Assembly: GCA_015068975.1 (NCBI GenBank)
Contig: SVJM01000002.1
Coordinates: 62,001-126,000 of the forward strand
DNA from: Oscillospiraceae bacterium
GTDB taxonomy: Bacteria; Bacillota; Clostridia; UMGS1810
DNA length: 64,000 nucleotides
Direction: 5' to 3'
A program made the position numbers and the translations under genes. Below the pieces are notes generated by a model. It ran no database searches and had not been told where the DNA came from. It saw only the letters and a program-made list of their open reading frames with translations. Below, piece by piece: positions 43,873 through 53,206 of this stretch. How positions within the stretch are numbered: the stretch's first letter is position 1; each line of letters starts with the position of its first letter.

Positions 43873-44832
43873 ATGACAAAAAAAGTACAAACACTTCTTC
43901 GTTGTCTTGCACTTATAACAGGCTTGACTCTTGGTATTGTGGCATCTTATCTTATGTGGACTGCAAAGGAGTATTTTACCAATCCGGACCAAAATATTTC
44001 AAGACTTGATACAGACAAGCTTGAAAAGAGCCACTTCTGGGAAAAGGCCACAGTATACTTCGAAGAAGAAACTTCGCTTTTTCTTGATAGTTATGTAAAT
44101 ATCTATTCTTCTTTTGACTTATGCTCGGTCATTGATGATAAACTTATCCCCTATTATGAAAAATACGGCTATACCGCCATGCTTTCAAGCGGTTTAAAAT
44201 CAGATAACAAACTTGCAAACATATACTGTATTGAAAAATGCTGTGAGCTTTACGGTGAAAGTCTCTTTGATAACAAAACCCTGCTTTCAGCCCTTAAAAA
44301 TGTAAAAATCGACAAAGCGTTGTATACTGACAACGAAGATGAAGGCTCATACATACATATCGCTCAGGAAAGGCTTAATCTTGCAAAAGCATTGCTTGAC
44401 GAAAGCTATTCCTCAGACAAAATTATCAAAAACAGTGACAAATCCCGTATGGCATGGATCAGCAATCTTATGGATTTAAACAAATCATTAAGAATATACG
44501 ATTACGGTTCCTTTTATACTACTTCCAATACATTTGATTCTTTATCATCAATCGCTATGAAATTTGAAACAGATGATATCATCATATCAAATGACGGGTC
44601 CAATTATATTCTTATCTCTATCCGAAACTCTGTCACAGAATACAACATCAATCAGTTAATAGATGAAAACATCAGCAAAGCATACTCATCTCTTCACATA
44701 AAAGCTCTTGATGTATCAGATGACAGCTTTTCTGTTACATTTAATACAACCACATCGGATAATGATAAAGACAATGTAAATAAATATAAGCTTACTTACA
44801 ATATGACAAGTAATACTGCAACGGTCAATTAA
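43873..44832 (+). CDS. Membrane-anchored protein of unknown function, paralogue A
   Basis: 319 residues with one N-terminal transmembrane segment (about 10-30); the rest is probably extracellular. No family recognised. It is clearly related to the gene at 46540-47475: IDDKLIPYYEKYGYTAMLSSGLKSDNKLANIYCIEKCCELYGE here against the corresponding LIPYYQQYGYDSVIASGLESN and KIANVYAFEKCCEIIGE there. Both contain a Cys-Cys pair, and both end in a beta-rich C-terminus. Part of the same operon, ten bases after tmk. Confidence 0.75.
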   Translation: MTKKVQTLLRCLALITGLTLGIVASYLMWTAKEYFTNPDQNISRLDTDKLEKSHFWEKATVYFEEETSLFLDSYVNIYSSFDLCSVIDDKLIPYYEKYGYTAMLSSGLKSDNKLANIYCIEKCCELYGESLFDNKTLLSALKNVKIDKALYTDNEDEGSYIHIAQERLNLAKALLDESYSSDKIIKNSDKSRMAWISNLMDLNKSLRIYDYGSFYTTSNTFDSLSSIAMKFETDDIIISNDGSNYILISIRNSVTEYNINQLIDENISKAYSSLHIKALDVSDDSFSVTFNTTTSDNDKDNVNKYKLTYNMTSNTATVN

Positions 44833-44873
44833 TTTAAAGCATTTTGTTTAATCCAAAACCATAAAGGAGCATA

Positions 44874-46547
44874 ATGAACCAAATGAAAACAAAAGGTTTA
44901 TTTCAGAAATTTGTAATAACAGTTTTTGTATTATTTTTAATATGCCAGATTGTTTTTATCTCCATATATTCCTATCCGTCTCAACAAGCTGTCTATAGCT
45001 ATATCCCATCAGAAAACGATACTGATATAGAAGATATCAAAATTGAAAAACAAGAAAAACGAAAAGGAAAATCAGGGGACTTTGTATATATAACCGATAA
45101 TTCCGAAAAAGCAAAGCTTAAAAGTTATGCCAGAATTCAGCATCTTGAAATATCAAACGTGGACGCCTCAACAATACAGGATATATCAGGTCTTGAAGTG
45201 AATAATCTGATACTGAATAATGCATCACAATTTGATATATCCAACATTAATTGCAAACGGCTTAAAACACTTTCAATTACAAACACAAAGGTATCAAATA
45301 TTCAGAAGTTGTGTGACTCGCCAAGCTTTGTAAGTCTGACAATATCAGGCGTTGACAGTGAAAATAATGATTTTCTCAAAGGATTTAAAAACTTAACCTA
45401 TTTATCTTTATCTGATATTCATTTCAAAGATGCATCCTTTCTAAAGGATATGAAAAATCTGGAAATTCTTTATATGGAAAACTGTGGCTTAAGTAATATC
45501 ACCTATGTGGCAAATCTAAAAAACATCAAAGAGCTTAACCTTTGCAACAACAATATAATAGATATATCAGTTATTAAAAACTTTCCTGAGCTTACATATC
45601 TGAGTATATCTCAGAACAAAATACAGGGAACACTGGATCTGTCTAATTGTCCGAAGCTTCTATATGCTGATGCACAATCAAATCTTATTAATGAATTTAA
45701 GCTGCACAAAGATATATCGGCAAACATAGACCTTTCATATAATAATATAAAAGAAATTGACATAAATACAATCAATAATATGAACAGTGAGCTGAGGATA
45801 GACCTCTTTGGCAACAACCTAAGTGACAATCCCGAAATTAAAAATTCAAAAAATATAACCTTTACATCTAAAAGCACTTTGGAACTAACATATGATGAAC
45901 ATCGTGCATATCTTAATGCACTAAATCACTTTAACAATAAATACATAAGACCTGAGTGGTCTGATATTAAAAAAGCTGCCATTGCATATATTGCGCTTTC
46001 GTTAAACACCAAATATCTTTATGACTACAAAAATACAGATTTAGCGGAAACAAAGTATGCTCATTCAGAATATGGCGCTCTGGTAAACAAAACTGCTGTC
46101 TGCGACGGATTTTCCTATGCATACTCTGATATACTCAGGCGAAATGGTATAGAATCAATGGTATATTATGGGGATTATGATTCCACTACAGATGATGAAA
46201 CTCACGCATGGAATGTATTTTATATAGATTCAAAGCCATATCACTGTGATATTACACAAAGAGTTGGCAAAATTAGCGAAGAAATATACTACGACACAAA
46301 CAAGTTTTTTGAGGATTATATGAAGTTCTTTGGCAAGTCAGACAAGTTTTTACTTGACAATAAATACACACTTGATTCAAAAGATGCACCCAAATGCCCG
46401 GAAAACATCTCAGCTTCTGCTATTTCAAATATAATATACGAGATTGTAAACGGAGAAGAATTATATTTGTTTGTAAATAAAGACGATTACAACGCAAAGA
46501 AATCTTCATACGAATCAGATGTAAGAACGGAGGAAAAAAATGAATAA
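44874..46547 (+). CDS. Leucine-rich-repeat protein with transglutaminase-like domain
   Basis: 557 residues: an anchor (about 10-30), a charged stretch, then at least six leucine-rich repeats from about 90 to 340 (for example LTYLSLSDIHFKDASFLKDM, IKELNLCNNNIIDISVIKNF). A transglutaminase-core domain follows, with the triad C410 (AVCDGFS), H444 (THAWNVF) and D459 (YHCDIT). Such bacterial domains are usually cysteine peptidases or cross-linking enzymes outside the cell. The two paralogous unknown genes flank it, and its 3' end overlaps the second by eight bases. Confidence 0.85.
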   Translation: MNQMKTKGLFQKFVITVFVLFLICQIVFISIYSYPSQQAVYSYIPSENDTDIEDIKIEKQEKRKGKSGDFVYITDNSEKAKLKSYARIQHLEISNVDASTIQDISGLEVNNLILNNASQFDISNINCKRLKTLSITNTKVSNIQKLCDSPSFVSLTISGVDSENNDFLKGFKNLTYLSLSDIHFKDASFLKDMKNLEILYMENCGLSNITYVANLKNIKELNLCNNNIIDISVIKNFPELTYLSISQNKIQGTLDLSNCPKLLYADAQSNLINEFKLHKDISANIDLSYNNIKEIDINTINNMNSELRIDLFGNNLSDNPEIKNSKNITFTSKSTLELTYDEHRAYLNALNHFNNKYIRPEWSDIKKAAIAYIALSLNTKYLYDYKNTDLAETKYAHSEYGALVNKTAVCDGFSYAYSDILRRNGIESMVYYGDYDSTTDDETHAWNVFYIDSKPYHCDITQRVGKISEEIYYDTNKFFEDYMKFFGKSDKFLLDNKYTLDSKDAPKCPENISASAISNIIYEIVNGEELYLFVNKDDYNAKKSSYESDVRTEEKNE

Positions 46548-47475
46548 AAAGAAATTATCTCTCCCTCTTCTTATATTTGTATTATCATTTATCATTGGAT
46601 TCAATATTTTTAACGGTTATTATTATCTGGAAAATGTATACAAGTTTAATCTGGGCTTTATAAATAAAAGCCATGTATCCAAGGTAAGCCAATCAAATGT
46701 ATGGGAATCAATCCAAAAGCATTATTACGATACTTTAAAAATGGATATTAATACATACAAAAATATCTACACCTCCTACTCTGCCTGTGATTACATAGAC
46801 AGGCTTCTCATTCCATATTACCAGCAATATGGATATGACAGTGTGATTGCAAGCGGTCTCGAAAGCAATATAAAGATTGCAAATGTATATGCCTTTGAAA
46901 AGTGCTGTGAAATAATCGGCGAAAAAAAGCTTAACAAAGAAGCAATATCCGGATATCTGAAAAAAGTCTCAATAGATAATAAAAACTACTCAGGAACAGA
47001 TGAAGAGAAGAAATACATCGACTATGCAACAGATCGACTTTCTCTAGCAATTTCTCTCACAACAAACTCTTCATCCTCAAAGATGCTTGTGAAACATTCA
47101 GATTCTAACACATATTGCTGGATTGCAAACGGCTTAAAAAACAGAACACGATTGAGATTCTGTCACAAGGGAGACTACATTACTGCAACAAACCACTATA
47201 TTACCCCTGATTCTCAGGTGGAATTCATAACAAAAAGCTGTATAAAAATTATGTCATCACAGCTTTATGCTGCATATATAGGTGATGATATCATTATGTA
47301 TGATGTTAATTATCAATTAAATAAAGCATTAAGAGATTATGGCTATGAGAAAGCTACAGCATATGATGTATCTTTTATAGGAAGCACCATAAACGGAAAA
47401 TATGCTACCGAATATTCTGACACAATCGGTACATTTTCATTTAATCTTAAATCAGGAAAAATGGTTCTTAACTAA
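46540..47475 (+). CDS. Membrane-anchored protein of unknown function, paralogue B
   Basis: 311 residues with an N-terminal transmembrane segment (about 6-26). Related along its length to paralogue A at 43873; see the LIPYYQQYGYDSVIASGLES and FEKCCEIIGEKK segments. Start overlaps the preceding gene by eight bases, with ACGGAGG just upstream, so it is translationally coupled to the LRR-transglutaminase gene. Function unknown; probably acts in the same surface complex. Confidence 0.75.
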   Translation: MNKKKLSLPLLIFVLSFIIGFNIFNGYYYLENVYKFNLGFINKSHVSKVSQSNVWESIQKHYYDTLKMDINTYKNIYTSYSACDYIDRLLIPYYQQYGYDSVIASGLESNIKIANVYAFEKCCEIIGEKKLNKEAISGYLKKVSIDNKNYSGTDEEKKYIDYATDRLSLAISLTTNSSSSKMLVKHSDSNTYCWIANGLKNRTRLRFCHKGDYITATNHYITPDSQVEFITKSCIKIMSSQLYAAYIGDDIIMYDVNYQLNKALRDYGYEKATAYDVSFIGSTINGKYATEYSDTIGTFSFNLKSGKMVLN

Positions 47476-47496
47476 GTGAACAGAATACAATAAAAT

Positions 47497-47540
47497 AAAA
47501 CCTCTTTTAAACTGCAAAGCACTTTAAAAGAGGTTTTATT
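47497..47540. terminator. Bidirectional terminator between convergent operons
   Basis: Stem AAAACCTCTTTTAA/TTAAAAGAGGTTTT of 14 base pairs with T/A-rich ends on both sides. Confidence 0.85.
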
Positions 47541-48643
47541 TATCTTAAAGACATGGAATTATTGATTATAGTTGTACTGTACAAGAACAACACATCCTGA
47601 TTGTCAAACTTAACGAAATTTCCAAGAAAAGCACTCTGGATATATCTTATATCTACAATAGTCACTTTTTTGTATCCTGAGCAGAATAATGGAGAAATAC
47701 TGCTTCCATATGAATCTCTGAATATTACAAGCTCTTTATCAGTAAGTGAATCAGGGTTTTCTATTTCTATAAGCGGAGATGTTCCTGACAAAAACATTTC
47801 ATATGGATCTTTGCCATTTGCCTTTTCCATATTATATATCTCTCCTGCCTTAGGCATACCTGTATCAAAATAATTTACCTTACAGTTTAAGAGATTTTCA
47901 TTTGTAAGATACTTTATTTCATCAGGCTCCACATTAAGAGCTGACTGACCAAGATAAACTCCCTTGAATGGACCATCAAGCTTTTTCACATCATAATCTT
48001 CTATAATTGGTGTACCCATATTTTCTGCGATGTATTTTGCCACATCAACAATCTCCTCCTGTTTCCAGTGAGAATCTGTCCTGTAATAATCATCAAGTGA
48101 CAATTTGTCAGAAATATCTATATATTTCATATAATCCATCATAGATTTGAAATCATCCATAAATGCCTTGTAATCTATGGAAATATATCCATTTTTCTGT
48201 GACAGATAATAGTTTTTGTCAGGTATCAAGGACAAATATATGTTCACATTTTTATCCTTCATATAGGTATTATAGAGATAATCGAATCTCTTCTTAGCAT
48301 TATTTACCATATCAGGATTTACAGGGTATTCAAGCTTGGATAAATGTCCGTAGGAATAATATAAACCGTTATTATCAAGCTTGTTGAATACATATTTAGA
48401 AAACAATGCCTTTACTCCCCTGAGCATATCCCTTGCAGGGAACTGATCTGTAGTATATTCCTCAAAGCTGTTCATAAACTCTCCCGATGCAACAGTTTCC
48501 ACTGATAATTCAGGCATCTTAGTAAGCTCTCTTCTCTCGCTTTCAGAAAATGCATCATCAGGCTTAAACCAGCATACAACAGAAACTATACACAGAAAAA
48601 ATGCAAAAACACAGGTAACTATTTTGTGTTTATGATTATTCAT
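47540..48643 (-). CDS. DHHW family protein (AlgJ/AlgX-like), second copy
   Basis: 367 residues with an N-terminal membrane anchor (about 7-25). The DxHxxW-type motif appears as D190-S191-H192-W193 (YRTDSHWKQ), and the catalytic serine is probably S311 in FRDSYGSS. The opening SESERRELTKMPELS parallels SERENRKLAEFPKFS in the copy at 5492. Partner of the MBOAT gene immediately upstream (27 bases). Confidence 0.87.
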   Translation of the reverse strand: MNNHKHKIVTCVFAFFLCIVSVVCWFKPDDAFSESERRELTKMPELSVETVASGEFMNSFEEYTTDQFPARDMLRGVKALFSKYVFNKLDNNGLYYSYGHLSKLEYPVNPDMVNNAKKRFDYLYNTYMKDKNVNIYLSLIPDKNYYLSQKNGYISIDYKAFMDDFKSMMDYMKYIDISDKLSLDDYYRTDSHWKQEEIVDVAKYIAENMGTPIIEDYDVKKLDGPFKGVYLGQSALNVEPDEIKYLTNENLLNCKVNYFDTGMPKAGEIYNMEKANGKDPYEMFLSGTSPLIEIENPDSLTDKELVIFRDSYGSSISPLFCSGYKKVTIVDIRYIQSAFLGNFVKFDNQDVLFLYSTTIINNSMSLR

Positions 48644-48670
48644 ATTTATTATCCCCTTTCGCGTATTATT

Positions 48671-50071
48671 TTAAAATCTGAAATACAAAAACGGATTAAA
48701 GGATCCGTCTGCAAGATATCCTGTAACTACTATCATAAGAAGCAGACAAAAAACTATCTCACATATATCAATAATAAAACTGTTTTCAAAACGCTTTTTA
48801 ATTGACAGATAAATATTCTTTGGAAGTGGTGTGGCACCAAGTACAGCGATAAGAATTACAAATCCGTAATTTCTTATATGATAAATTGCCTCTCGCGATA
48901 TCAAAGGTATACTTCCTCTCCCAAATAGACCTCCCACGAAGTCAACAGTTTGACTTAAGCTTCCTGATGCAAATATCATAAAGCTTACTGTCACAAAGAA
49001 AAACATATATATATATGATATCACAGGATGCTTATCAAGCTTCTTAAGGTAAAAAAACTTCTCCAGTGTAAGAAGTACACCGAAGTATACTCCCCACAAT
49101 ATAAAATTCCACTCAGCCCCGTGCCAGAAGCCTGTAAGAAACCATACTACAAATATATTTATAAGCTGTCTGATTTTTCCTTTTCTGTTTCCGCCAAGAG
49201 GTATATACACATAATCTCTGAACCATGATCCCAAAGATATATGCCATCTTCTCCAGAATTCAGTAATACTTTTTGATATAAATGGATAATTGAAGTTTTC
49301 CATAAAATCAAATCCAAGTATTTTTCCAAGGCCTATAGCCATATCCGAATACCCTGAAAAATCAAAGTAAACCTGCAGCATAAAGCATATTGCATACATC
49401 CAGTAATACATCACTGATAAATCATTTGATATCAAAAAGCCTTCGCACATTTCCCCAAGTGTATTGGCAATAAGTATCTTTTTTGAAAGACCTATTATAA
49501 ATCTGTATATACCCTGACTTATCTTTTCAAAAGAGTGTGTTCTTTCTGTAAGCTGCTTTTGTACATCAGTATATCTGACGATGGGCCCGGCAATTAGCTG
49601 TGGAAACAGCGCCACATAAGCTGCGAGTGTAATGAAATTTTTCTGTGCCTTTACCCGGCCAATGTATACATCTACAGAATAGCTTAGTATCTGAAAGGTA
49701 TAAAAACTGATACCTATAGGTAATACAAGCTTCAGAAGTGGTACGGATAACCCCGTAACAGCATTAAAATTTGTAATAAAAAAGTCTGCATACTTAAAAT
49801 ACAAAAGCCCTGCAACACTTGAAGCAACCGATATAATAAAAAATATTTTTGATATAAGCTTTCCTCGTGTTTTCTCTATAAGAAGTGCCATCAGATATCC
49901 TACAAAAACTGTAAATATCATCAAAAACACATACTTTGGCTCTCCCCACCCGTAGAAGACAAGACTGGAAATAAGCAGAGTTGCATTTTTAAGTTTTTTT
50001 GGTGTTATAAGATACAGTGTCAGTACAACCGGCAAAAAATAATACAAAAACGGTATACTTGAAAATATCAT
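48671..50071 (-). CDS. MBOAT family O-acyltransferase (AlgI-like), second copy
   Basis: 466 residues, polytopic, same family as 4013-5476. Landmarks: LPIGISFYTFQILSYSVDVYIG, PQLIAGPIVRY, FWRRWHISLGSWFRDYVYIPLGG and GFWHGAEWNFILWG with the catalytic-type histidine. It probably acetylates a cell-surface polymer together with the DHHW protein; closeness to the TagA-type glycosyltransferase suggests a wall polysaccharide, by inference. Confidence 0.93.
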   Translation of the reverse strand: MIFSSIPFLYYFLPVVLTLYLITPKKLKNATLLISSLVFYGWGEPKYVFLMIFTVFVGYLMALLIEKTRGKLISKIFFIISVASSVAGLLYFKYADFFITNFNAVTGLSVPLLKLVLPIGISFYTFQILSYSVDVYIGRVKAQKNFITLAAYVALFPQLIAGPIVRYTDVQKQLTERTHSFEKISQGIYRFIIGLSKKILIANTLGEMCEGFLISNDLSVMYYWMYAICFMLQVYFDFSGYSDMAIGLGKILGFDFMENFNYPFISKSITEFWRRWHISLGSWFRDYVYIPLGGNRKGKIRQLINIFVVWFLTGFWHGAEWNFILWGVYFGVLLTLEKFFYLKKLDKHPVISYIYMFFFVTVSFMIFASGSLSQTVDFVGGLFGRGSIPLISREAIYHIRNYGFVILIAVLGATPLPKNIYLSIKKRFENSFIIDICEIVFCLLLMIVVTGYLADGSFNPFLYFRF

Positions 50072-50108
50072 ACAAATTTTCCTTATCTACAATATTTTAG
50101 TCATAGAA

Positions 50109-50137
50109 TATGGCTGTAAAAAATTTTTACAGCCATA
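50109..50137 (-). terminator. Terminator of the KE-rich lipoprotein gene
   Basis: Minus-strand stem TATGGCTGTAAAAA/TTTTTACAGCCATA. Similar in core sequence to the hairpins at 20664 and 54850. Confidence 0.7.
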
Positions 50138-50158
50138 TAATAATTACATAATAATTTA

Positions 50159-50950
50159 TTATTCAAGAGATTTAGGACACATTACAAAGAACACCTTGTT
50201 TCCTGAGCTTCCTGTAACCATTTCGTCAGCTTCAACACAGATATTCCATCTCTTGTTGGCATTAGCCTGTAATGTAGAGATAAATGCAGGCACTTCGGAA
50301 GCATTCTCAAGCTCAAATACATATCCCACAAAAGCTATAGAACCAATCATAGGAGCAATCATAACACCTGATTTGAAGCCTTTGATTTCTGTATTGTCAA
50401 ATCCTGAAAGATAGCCTTCTTCTACAGGCATTGCGCCACCTGAAAACTTAATATATGGGCTTGTAATAAGAGAATCAGCGATTTCCTGCACGCCCATCCC
50501 TGAAGCAGCCTTTGTCTTAAAGTCTGAAAGAAGTGTGTTGCCCAAAGAAGCAGGTTTAGGTTCTTCTTTCTTTTCTTCTTCCTTTACAGGTTCTTCCTTC
50601 TTAGGTTCCTCTTTTTTAGGCTCCTCTTTTTTAGGCTCTTCAGCCTTTGGTTCTTCTTTTTTTACAGTTTCCTTTTTAGGTTCTTCTTTTTTTATTTCTT
50701 CCTTCTTGAGAGTATCCTTTTTGGATTCATCCTTCTTGGTTTCTTCTTTCTTTGAAGTATCCTTTTTAGATTCTTCCTTTTTTGTTTCTTCTTTCTTTGA
50801 AGTATCAGTATCTTCTTTTTTGTCTTCACTCTTAATTGTATCTACCACTTCTTTAGCTTCGTCAGTCTCATTTACATCTGTCTTACCTGCACAAGCCGCA
50901 AGTGATAATGCAAGAACAAGTGACAAAATAACAGCAATTAATTTTTTCAT
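50159..50950 (-). CDS. Lipoprotein with a long Lys/Glu/Pro-rich linker
   Basis: 263 residues. The signal ends in the lipobox LAAC (Cys 20). Residues about 40-130 are a repetitive, highly charged linker built of units such as KKEETKKDESKKDT and EEPKKEEPKKEEPKKEEP. A 125-residue C-terminal globular domain of unknown family follows (ITSPYIKFSGGAMPVEEGYL, NANKRWNICVEADEMVTGSSG). The linker could span the cell wall. Function unknown. Confidence 0.78.
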   Translation of the reverse strand: MKKLIAVILSLVLALSLAACAGKTDVNETDEAKEVVDTIKSEDKKEDTDTSKKEETKKEESKKDTSKKEETKKDESKKDTLKKEEIKKEEPKKETVKKEEPKAEEPKKEEPKKEEPKKEEPVKEEEKKEEPKPASLGNTLLSDFKTKAASGMGVQEIADSLITSPYIKFSGGAMPVEEGYLSGFDNTEIKGFKSGVMIAPMIGSIAFVGYVFELENASEVPAFISTLQANANKRWNICVEADEMVTGSSGNKVFFVMCPKSLE

Positions 50951-51110
50951 AATTTTTCTCCTTTATGTATATTAATATTAATTTGAAATACCTCATTTCT
51001 TGTATTCCGTATAATATACATTTAAACATATAAAAATGTTTGAAATATTTTAAATATTTTTTCAGTAATATTTTGTCAGTATATTCAAAGGCTCTTTTAT
51101 CACAAAAATA

Positions 51111-52097
51111 CTATCTTTCTTCTCTGAAATATGCCAGACCAAGAGCTTTTGGCGGTTGATTTTCTTTTTTATCTCTGATACTTGTGATAATAAGGACAAT
51201 AATGGTCACCACATATGGCAGCATTTCAAAAAGTATTTTTGTACTTACTGTAATATTAGGAATATAAGTAGGTATTACATACAAAAATCCAAACAAGATA
51301 GATCCTAATATACTTAATGAAGGACGCCACACAGAGAATATTACAAGAGCAATAGAAAGCCATCCTCTGTCACCAAATCCGTTGTTGGACCATACACCAT
51401 TGGCATAGTCCATTACATAATATAGACCACCAAGACCTGCAATGGCACTTCCGATGCAAGTAGCAAGATATTTGTACTTAGTTACATTTATACCTGCAGC
51501 ATCTGCAGTTTCCGGGCTTTCGCCAACTGCTCTTAAATGAAGTCCTGTTCTTGTCTTATTAAGTATATGTGAAGAAATTAAAGCAATGATTATTGCTACA
51601 TATACCAAAAATCCGTATGAGAAAAATATCTCTCCCACCCAACCAAGACTATGAGCAAAGGGAAGCTGTGTCTTAAATATGGTACTTGTAGTAGACAATG
51701 ATATTGAAGGCACATCAGTGTCAACAAGTTTGATAAGTGATCCGCCAAAGAAGTTACCGATACCAATACCGAATGTAGTAAGCGCAAGACCGCATACATT
51801 CTGATTTGCTCTCAGTGTAACTGTCAAAAAGCAATATATAAGTCCCATTAACGAAGACCCTATAAGAGAACAAATAAGGGGAATCAGAACTGCAAGTAAA
51901 GGATTCATCATATCAGGAGAAGCAAATGCCTGTTCATAAATAAATGAACCTGCAACACCTGATATAGCACCTACATACATAATTCCCGGTATACCAAGAT
52001 TAAGGTGTCCGGATTTCTCTGTGAGGATTTCTCCTGTGGAACCAAAAAGCAAAGGGGTACCCTGCATAACTGCACGTTGAATAATTGTAGCTATCAT
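51111..52097 (-). CDS. Nucleoside ABC transporter permease (NupQ/YufQ-like)
   Basis: 328 residues, about eight membrane spans. The opening LFGSTGEILTEKSGHLNLGIPGIMYVGAI and the central LHLRAVGESPETADAAGINVTKYKY are characteristic of the BMP-associated permeases. It overlaps the other permease by four bases. Last gene of the purine-nucleoside uptake cluster. Confidence 0.9.
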   Translation of the reverse strand: MIATIIQRAVMQGTPLLFGSTGEILTEKSGHLNLGIPGIMYVGAISGVAGSFIYEQAFASPDMMNPLLAVLIPLICSLIGSSLMGLIYCFLTVTLRANQNVCGLALTTFGIGIGNFFGGSLIKLVDTDVPSISLSTTSTIFKTQLPFAHSLGWVGEIFFSYGFLVYVAIIIALISSHILNKTRTGLHLRAVGESPETADAAGINVTKYKYLATCIGSAIAGLGGLYYVMDYANGVWSNNGFGDRGWLSIALVIFSVWRPSLSILGSILFGFLYVIPTYIPNITVSTKILFEMLPYVVTIIVLIITSIRDKKENQPPKALGLAYFREER

Positions 52098-53206
52098 ACA
52101 TTTGCCTCCTTTTCTTTTTTGTTGAATTTGATTTTATAATTAATGAAAAACTCAGAACCAATAATAAAGAAAATTATTATGCCGGTTATTATATCAGAAA
52201 AGGATGAATTAAGTCTGTATACTTCAGAAATCTTGGATGCACCCTTCTCAAGAAAGACTATAAGCAGTGACGTAAGCACCATAAACACAGGATTGAACTT
52301 GGCAAGCCACGATACCATAATAGCCGTAAATCCTCTTCCTGCAGATGTATCACTCTTTAATGAGTGATCTGTACCTGCAACAAGCAAAAAACCTGCCACA
52401 CCACATATAGCACCTGATATAGCCATTGTGCGAAGGATTACCTTCTTTACATTGATACCGATGTATCTTGCAGTGTTTTCACTTTCGCCAACAACAGAGA
52501 TTTCATATCCCTGTTTACTGTACTTAAGATATATATACATAATGATTGTAAGTACAGCAACAATCAATATATTTATGAGATACTTCTGCCCGAAAAGCAT
52601 AGGCAACTGACCAAACTCCAGAGTACGTGGGGTTCCCGAGCCTTTTGGCACTGACCATTCAAGTGTGAAATATGCCACAATCTGAATGGCGATGTAGTTC
52701 ATCATCAGTGTAAATAATGTTTCGTTGGAGTTAAATCTTGTCTTAAGATAAGCCGGTACAAGTCCCCATACTGCACCTGCAAGAATACTTGACAGAAGCA
52801 TTATAAAGATAAGCATTGGTGTAGGAAGCTTGTCTCCTATAAATATCATACAGGTGGCAGTGGCAAGACCGCCGATAAGTATCTGCCCTTCTGCACCGAT
52901 ATTCCAGAATCTCATCTTAAATGCAGGAGTTACCGCAATTGATACGCAAAGAAGAATAGCGGTATTCTGAAACAGGTTCCATACAAGTCTTGATGTGCCT
53001 ACAGCACCGTCAATCATTGTAAGATATACGCTTACAGGATTAAGCTTTGTAAGTGCAACAGTGATCACGCCACATATAATAAGGGCAAGAATGATAGAAA
53101 TAGCACGTATGCTCCATGCCTTCCACCATACTATGTCGTCCCTCTTTGCTATATGAAAAGGAGGTGTATGCAAATTAGATACATTGGTATTTTTTATCTT
53201 ACTCAT
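52094..53206 (-). CDS. Nucleoside ABC transporter permease (NupP/YufP-like)
   Basis: About 370 residues, nine to ten membrane spans. FWNIGAEGQILIGGLATA and EISVVGESENTARYIGINVKKVIL match the YufP-type permease. The ATG at 53206 follows GGAGG and overlaps the ATPase stop by eight bases, showing coupling. Confidence 0.9.
   Translation of the reverse strand: MSKIKNTNVSNLHTPPFHIAKRDDIVWWKAWSIRAISIILALIICGVITVALTKLNPVSVYLTMIDGAVGTSRLVWNLFQNTAILLCVSIAVTPAFKMRFWNIGAEGQILIGGLATATCMIFIGDKLPTPMLIFIMLLSSILAGAVWGLVPAYLKTRFNSNETLFTLMMNYIAIQIVAYFTLEWSVPKGSGTPRTLEFGQLPMLFGQKYLINILIVAVLTIIMYIYLKYSKQGYEISVVGESENTARYIGINVKKVILRTMAISGAICGVAGFLLVAGTDHSLKSDTSAGRGFTAIMVSWLAKFNPVFMVLTSLLIVFLEKGASKISEVYRLNSSFSDIITGIIIFFIIGSEFFINYKIKFNKKEKEANV

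Noticed and set aside
50535-50975. A 146-codon Ser/Phe-rich frame on the plus strand
   Set aside because: It is the antisense of the Lys/Glu-repeat linker of the lipoprotein, which explains its odd composition.
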